A DNA stretch of 36,657 bases from Zhongshania aliphaticivorans (GTDB lineage: Bacteria > Pseudomonadota > Gammaproteobacteria > Pseudomonadales > Spongiibacteraceae). A model generated the notes under the pieces. The model saw only the letters and a list, made by a program, of their open reading frames with translations. It was not told where the DNA came from and searched no databases. Positions 35,477 to 36,657 of the stretch are shown in pieces; the first letter of the stretch is position 1; each line of letters starts with the position of its first letter. The DNA is taken from positions 75,357-112,013 of the forward strand of contig NZ_CACSIJ010000018.1 in assembly GCF_902705855.1 (NCBI RefSeq). The letters run 5' to 3'. The position numbers and the translations under genes were made by a program.

Positions 35477-35551
35477 TTTCTACACTGTTTTGCCATTCAT
35501 CTACACCGATAAGCCATCACACTTTTTGCGTGTCAGCGCTATACTGCCAGC

Positions 35552-36154
35552 ATGAACTCTGCCCTTAAATCCAGACTGCGACTCGAGCTCCGCGCTAGAC
35601 GCCAAAGTCTAAGTAAAGACCAGCAAACCGTCGCCGCCAAGCAATTAATGCAGCGTTTAATTCGGCTGCCCGCGTTTCGCGAGGCTCGTCATATTGCGGC
35701 GTATATTGCCAGCGATGGTGAAATCTCACCGGCGCCATTACTGCGCTACGCAGGTCTGAATAGTAAGCACTGCTATCTACCCAAAATATCTCGATGCGCA
35801 TCGAGCAATAGCATGGCGTTTTACCCTTACCACCACCGCCAAAAACTAATTTCAAATCGGTATGGCATTGGCGAGCCCAGCGGCCTACATCGACGGCCGC
35901 AAGCCCCGCACAAACTAGATGTTGTGCTTTTACCGTTAACGGGATTTGATAAAGAAGGACGACGACTAGGCATGGGCGGCGGATATTACGACCGCGCCTT
36001 CGCCTTTAAGCGAAATAAAAAAATGCGTAAGCCCATCATGATTGGACTCGCCCACCACTGCCAAGAAGTTAACACCTTACCCAGTGATGGCTGGGATATT
36101 CCACTCGATTTTATTGTGACGGATAGGCAAGTCATCAAGACAAAACATCGATAA
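35552..36154 (+). CDS. ygfA: 5-formyltetrahydrofolate cyclo-ligase (YgfA)
   Basis: The enzyme converts 5-formyl-THF to 5,10-methenyl-THF with ATP. The 200-residue protein has RLELRARRQSLSKDQQ at the N-terminus, HIAAYIASDGEISPAPLL, YGIGEPSG, LDVVLLPLTGFDKEGRRLGM and the ATP-binding GGGYYDRAF. In E. coli ygfA is transcribed together with 6S RNA and has been linked to persister formation. Here it begins about 75 bases after the 6S 3' end with no clear terminator between, so read-through is likely. Confidence 0.93.
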   Translation: MNSALKSRLRLELRARRQSLSKDQQTVAAKQLMQRLIRLPAFREARHIAAYIASDGEISPAPLLRYAGLNSKHCYLPKISRCASSNSMAFYPYHHRQKLISNRYGIGEPSGLHRRPQAPHKLDVVLLPLTGFDKEGRRLGMGGGYYDRAFAFKRNKKMRKPIMIGLAHHCQEVNTLPSDGWDIPLDFIVTDRQVIKTKHR

Positions 36155-36243
36155 CAGTGTTCCTATAACTCATCTCCAAAATACCCTGCATTAAAGCATA
36201 AGCCCGTCAAACGCACTAAAATGGCATTACCGTGTTGTTGATG

Positions 36244-36441
36244 CTAGTCACCGCTTTTATCTAACGTGTCTTCAACTAAATACTGGCCAATAACTGCCAT
36301 AAGAATAATACCACCGAGTATTAAACCCACTGTCTTAAGGCCACTGAATTTCACCTCCTGGATCTCTCGCAAATCATTTAATGAGTGGCTATGCCCAAGA
36401 GAATCAGTAAACACGCGATCACTAACACTCAAAATTTTCAC
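36244..36441 (-). CDS. Small membrane-anchored hypothetical protein
   Basis: A 65-residue protein if it starts with the GTG at 36441; a TTG at 36486 would add 15 residues. I do not recognise a named family. It has a beta-rich N-terminal part (VKILSVSDRVFTDSLGHS, then a Leu-Asn-Asp-Leu-Arg-Glu-Ile stretch) and one hydrophobic helix (TVGLILGGIILMAVIGQYLV). No convincing ribosome binding site precedes either start. An IS630-type transposase begins only 69 bases upstream on the other strand, so the original 5' region may have been displaced by the insertion. Confidence 0.5.
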   Translation of the reverse strand: MKILSVSDRVFTDSLGHSHSLNDLREIQEVKFSGLKTVGLILGGIILMAVIGQYLVEDTLDKSGD

Positions 36442-36509
36442 TTTTTCGTGCACACCGCTATTTACTAATAAGGCGGAAATAATCAATACGCTGTGTTAGA
36501 CTACCGTGC

Positions 36510-36657
36510 ATGGAAATTGACGCAAGAAAACTAAGCACAGAAGAGCAGCACCTCCTCCGACGGTTGGCGGTGCAGCGGGTATTTGATGGTGAATCTGCCG
36601 CGGAGGTGACTCGAAGTTTTGGGCTAGGTGCTCGAACGATTTACCCATGGTTAAAAT
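36510..36657 (+). CDS. IS630-family transposase, N-terminal fragment (cut by window edge)
   Basis: The ATG at 36510 opens a frame that stays open to the window end (49 codons). It starts MEIDARKLSTEEQHLLRRLA and continues with a helix-turn-helix (AAEVTRSFGLGARTIYPWLK). The MxIDARKL start and the HTH spacing are typical of IS630-family transposases. The DDE catalytic part would lie to the right of the window. The left inverted repeat should lie somewhere within about 36485-36509; a TA (IS630 target) occurs at 36487-36488. Boundaries cannot be confirmed without the other end. Confidence 0.75.
   Translation, partial: MEIDARKLSTEEQHLLRRLAVQRVFDGESAAEVTRSFGLGARTIYPWLK

Noticed and set aside
1-36657. 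CRISPR array, prophage, toxin-antitoxin, restriction or other defence island
   Set aside because: No regularly spaced repeats, phage structural genes, or nuclease/methylase pairs are seen; apart from the right-edge transposase the gene content is core or metabolic.

Overview
The window comes from a Gram-negative gammaproteobacterium, most likely a marine member of the Cellvibrionales/Spongiibacteraceae type. That placement is an inference from gene content and order, not from a search. The whole window is chromosomal core-like sequence of uniform, moderate GC. Two long stretches follow gene orders known from Pseudomonas and other gammaproteobacteria: rpoH-ftsX-ftsE-ftsY with divergent rsmD, and the combined run lgt-thyA-folA, ptsP-rppH-HAD, gcvH-fbpBA-ubiI-ubiH-pepP-ygfB, zapA-6S RNA-ygfA. 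Most genes lie on the minus strand.

Layout. 1-664: the end of a FecI/FecR-type sigma/anti-sigma pair, with FecR cut by the window edge. 844-1913: trmB and a DUF423 membrane protein. 2030-5861: rpoH with its terminator and promoter, then the translationally coupled ftsY-ftsE-ftsX operon. 5949-6533: rsmD, divergent. 6662-8858: an accessory redox patch with an Old Yellow Enzyme-type flavoprotein ending in an Fe-S-like cysteine cluster, facing a styrene-oxide-isomerase-like membrane protein and a DUF385 (F420/deazaflavin-type) protein. 9013-12375: a very large solitary transglutaminase/DUF2126 protein. 12702-13697: a secreted, probably outer-membrane protein of unknown function.

13819-18979: a tightly packed six-gene operon, DUF3450 - TtpC-like long ExbB - short ExbB - ExbD - TonB - periplasmic TPR protein, closed by a textbook terminator. 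This is the least characterised multi-gene system here. It looks like an expanded TonB energy-transducing machine of the Vibrio TonB2/TtpC type with two extra periplasmic parts. 19292-21454: folA, thyA and lgt, followed (upstream on the minus strand) by a TSUP transporter. 22318-23064: an NRDE/TANGO2 protein. 23067-25837: ptsP-rppH, i.e. nitrogen phosphotransferase plus RNA pyrophosphohydrolase. 25996-26652: a SerB-like HAD phosphatase. 26716-29865: gcvH and a ferric-iron ABC uptake pair (fbpA-fbpB) under a near-perfect Fur box. 29999-34493: ubiI, ubiH, pepP and ygfB. 34663-36154: a small coiled-coil protein, zapA, 6S RNA and 5-formyl-THF cyclo-ligase. 36244-36657: a small membrane protein and the start of an IS630-type transposase running off the right edge.

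How the genes work together: most are housekeeping functions (cell division/secretion targeting, folate-dependent dTMP synthesis, ubiquinone hydroxylation, lipoprotein maturation, heat-shock and stationary-phase transcription control). The accessory interest lies in the iron/TonB theme (FecI/R, Fur-controlled FbpAB, DUF3450-Ttp-TonB) and in the redox patch at 6.6-8.9 kb. I see no tRNA, rRNA, CRISPR array, prophage or defence island.
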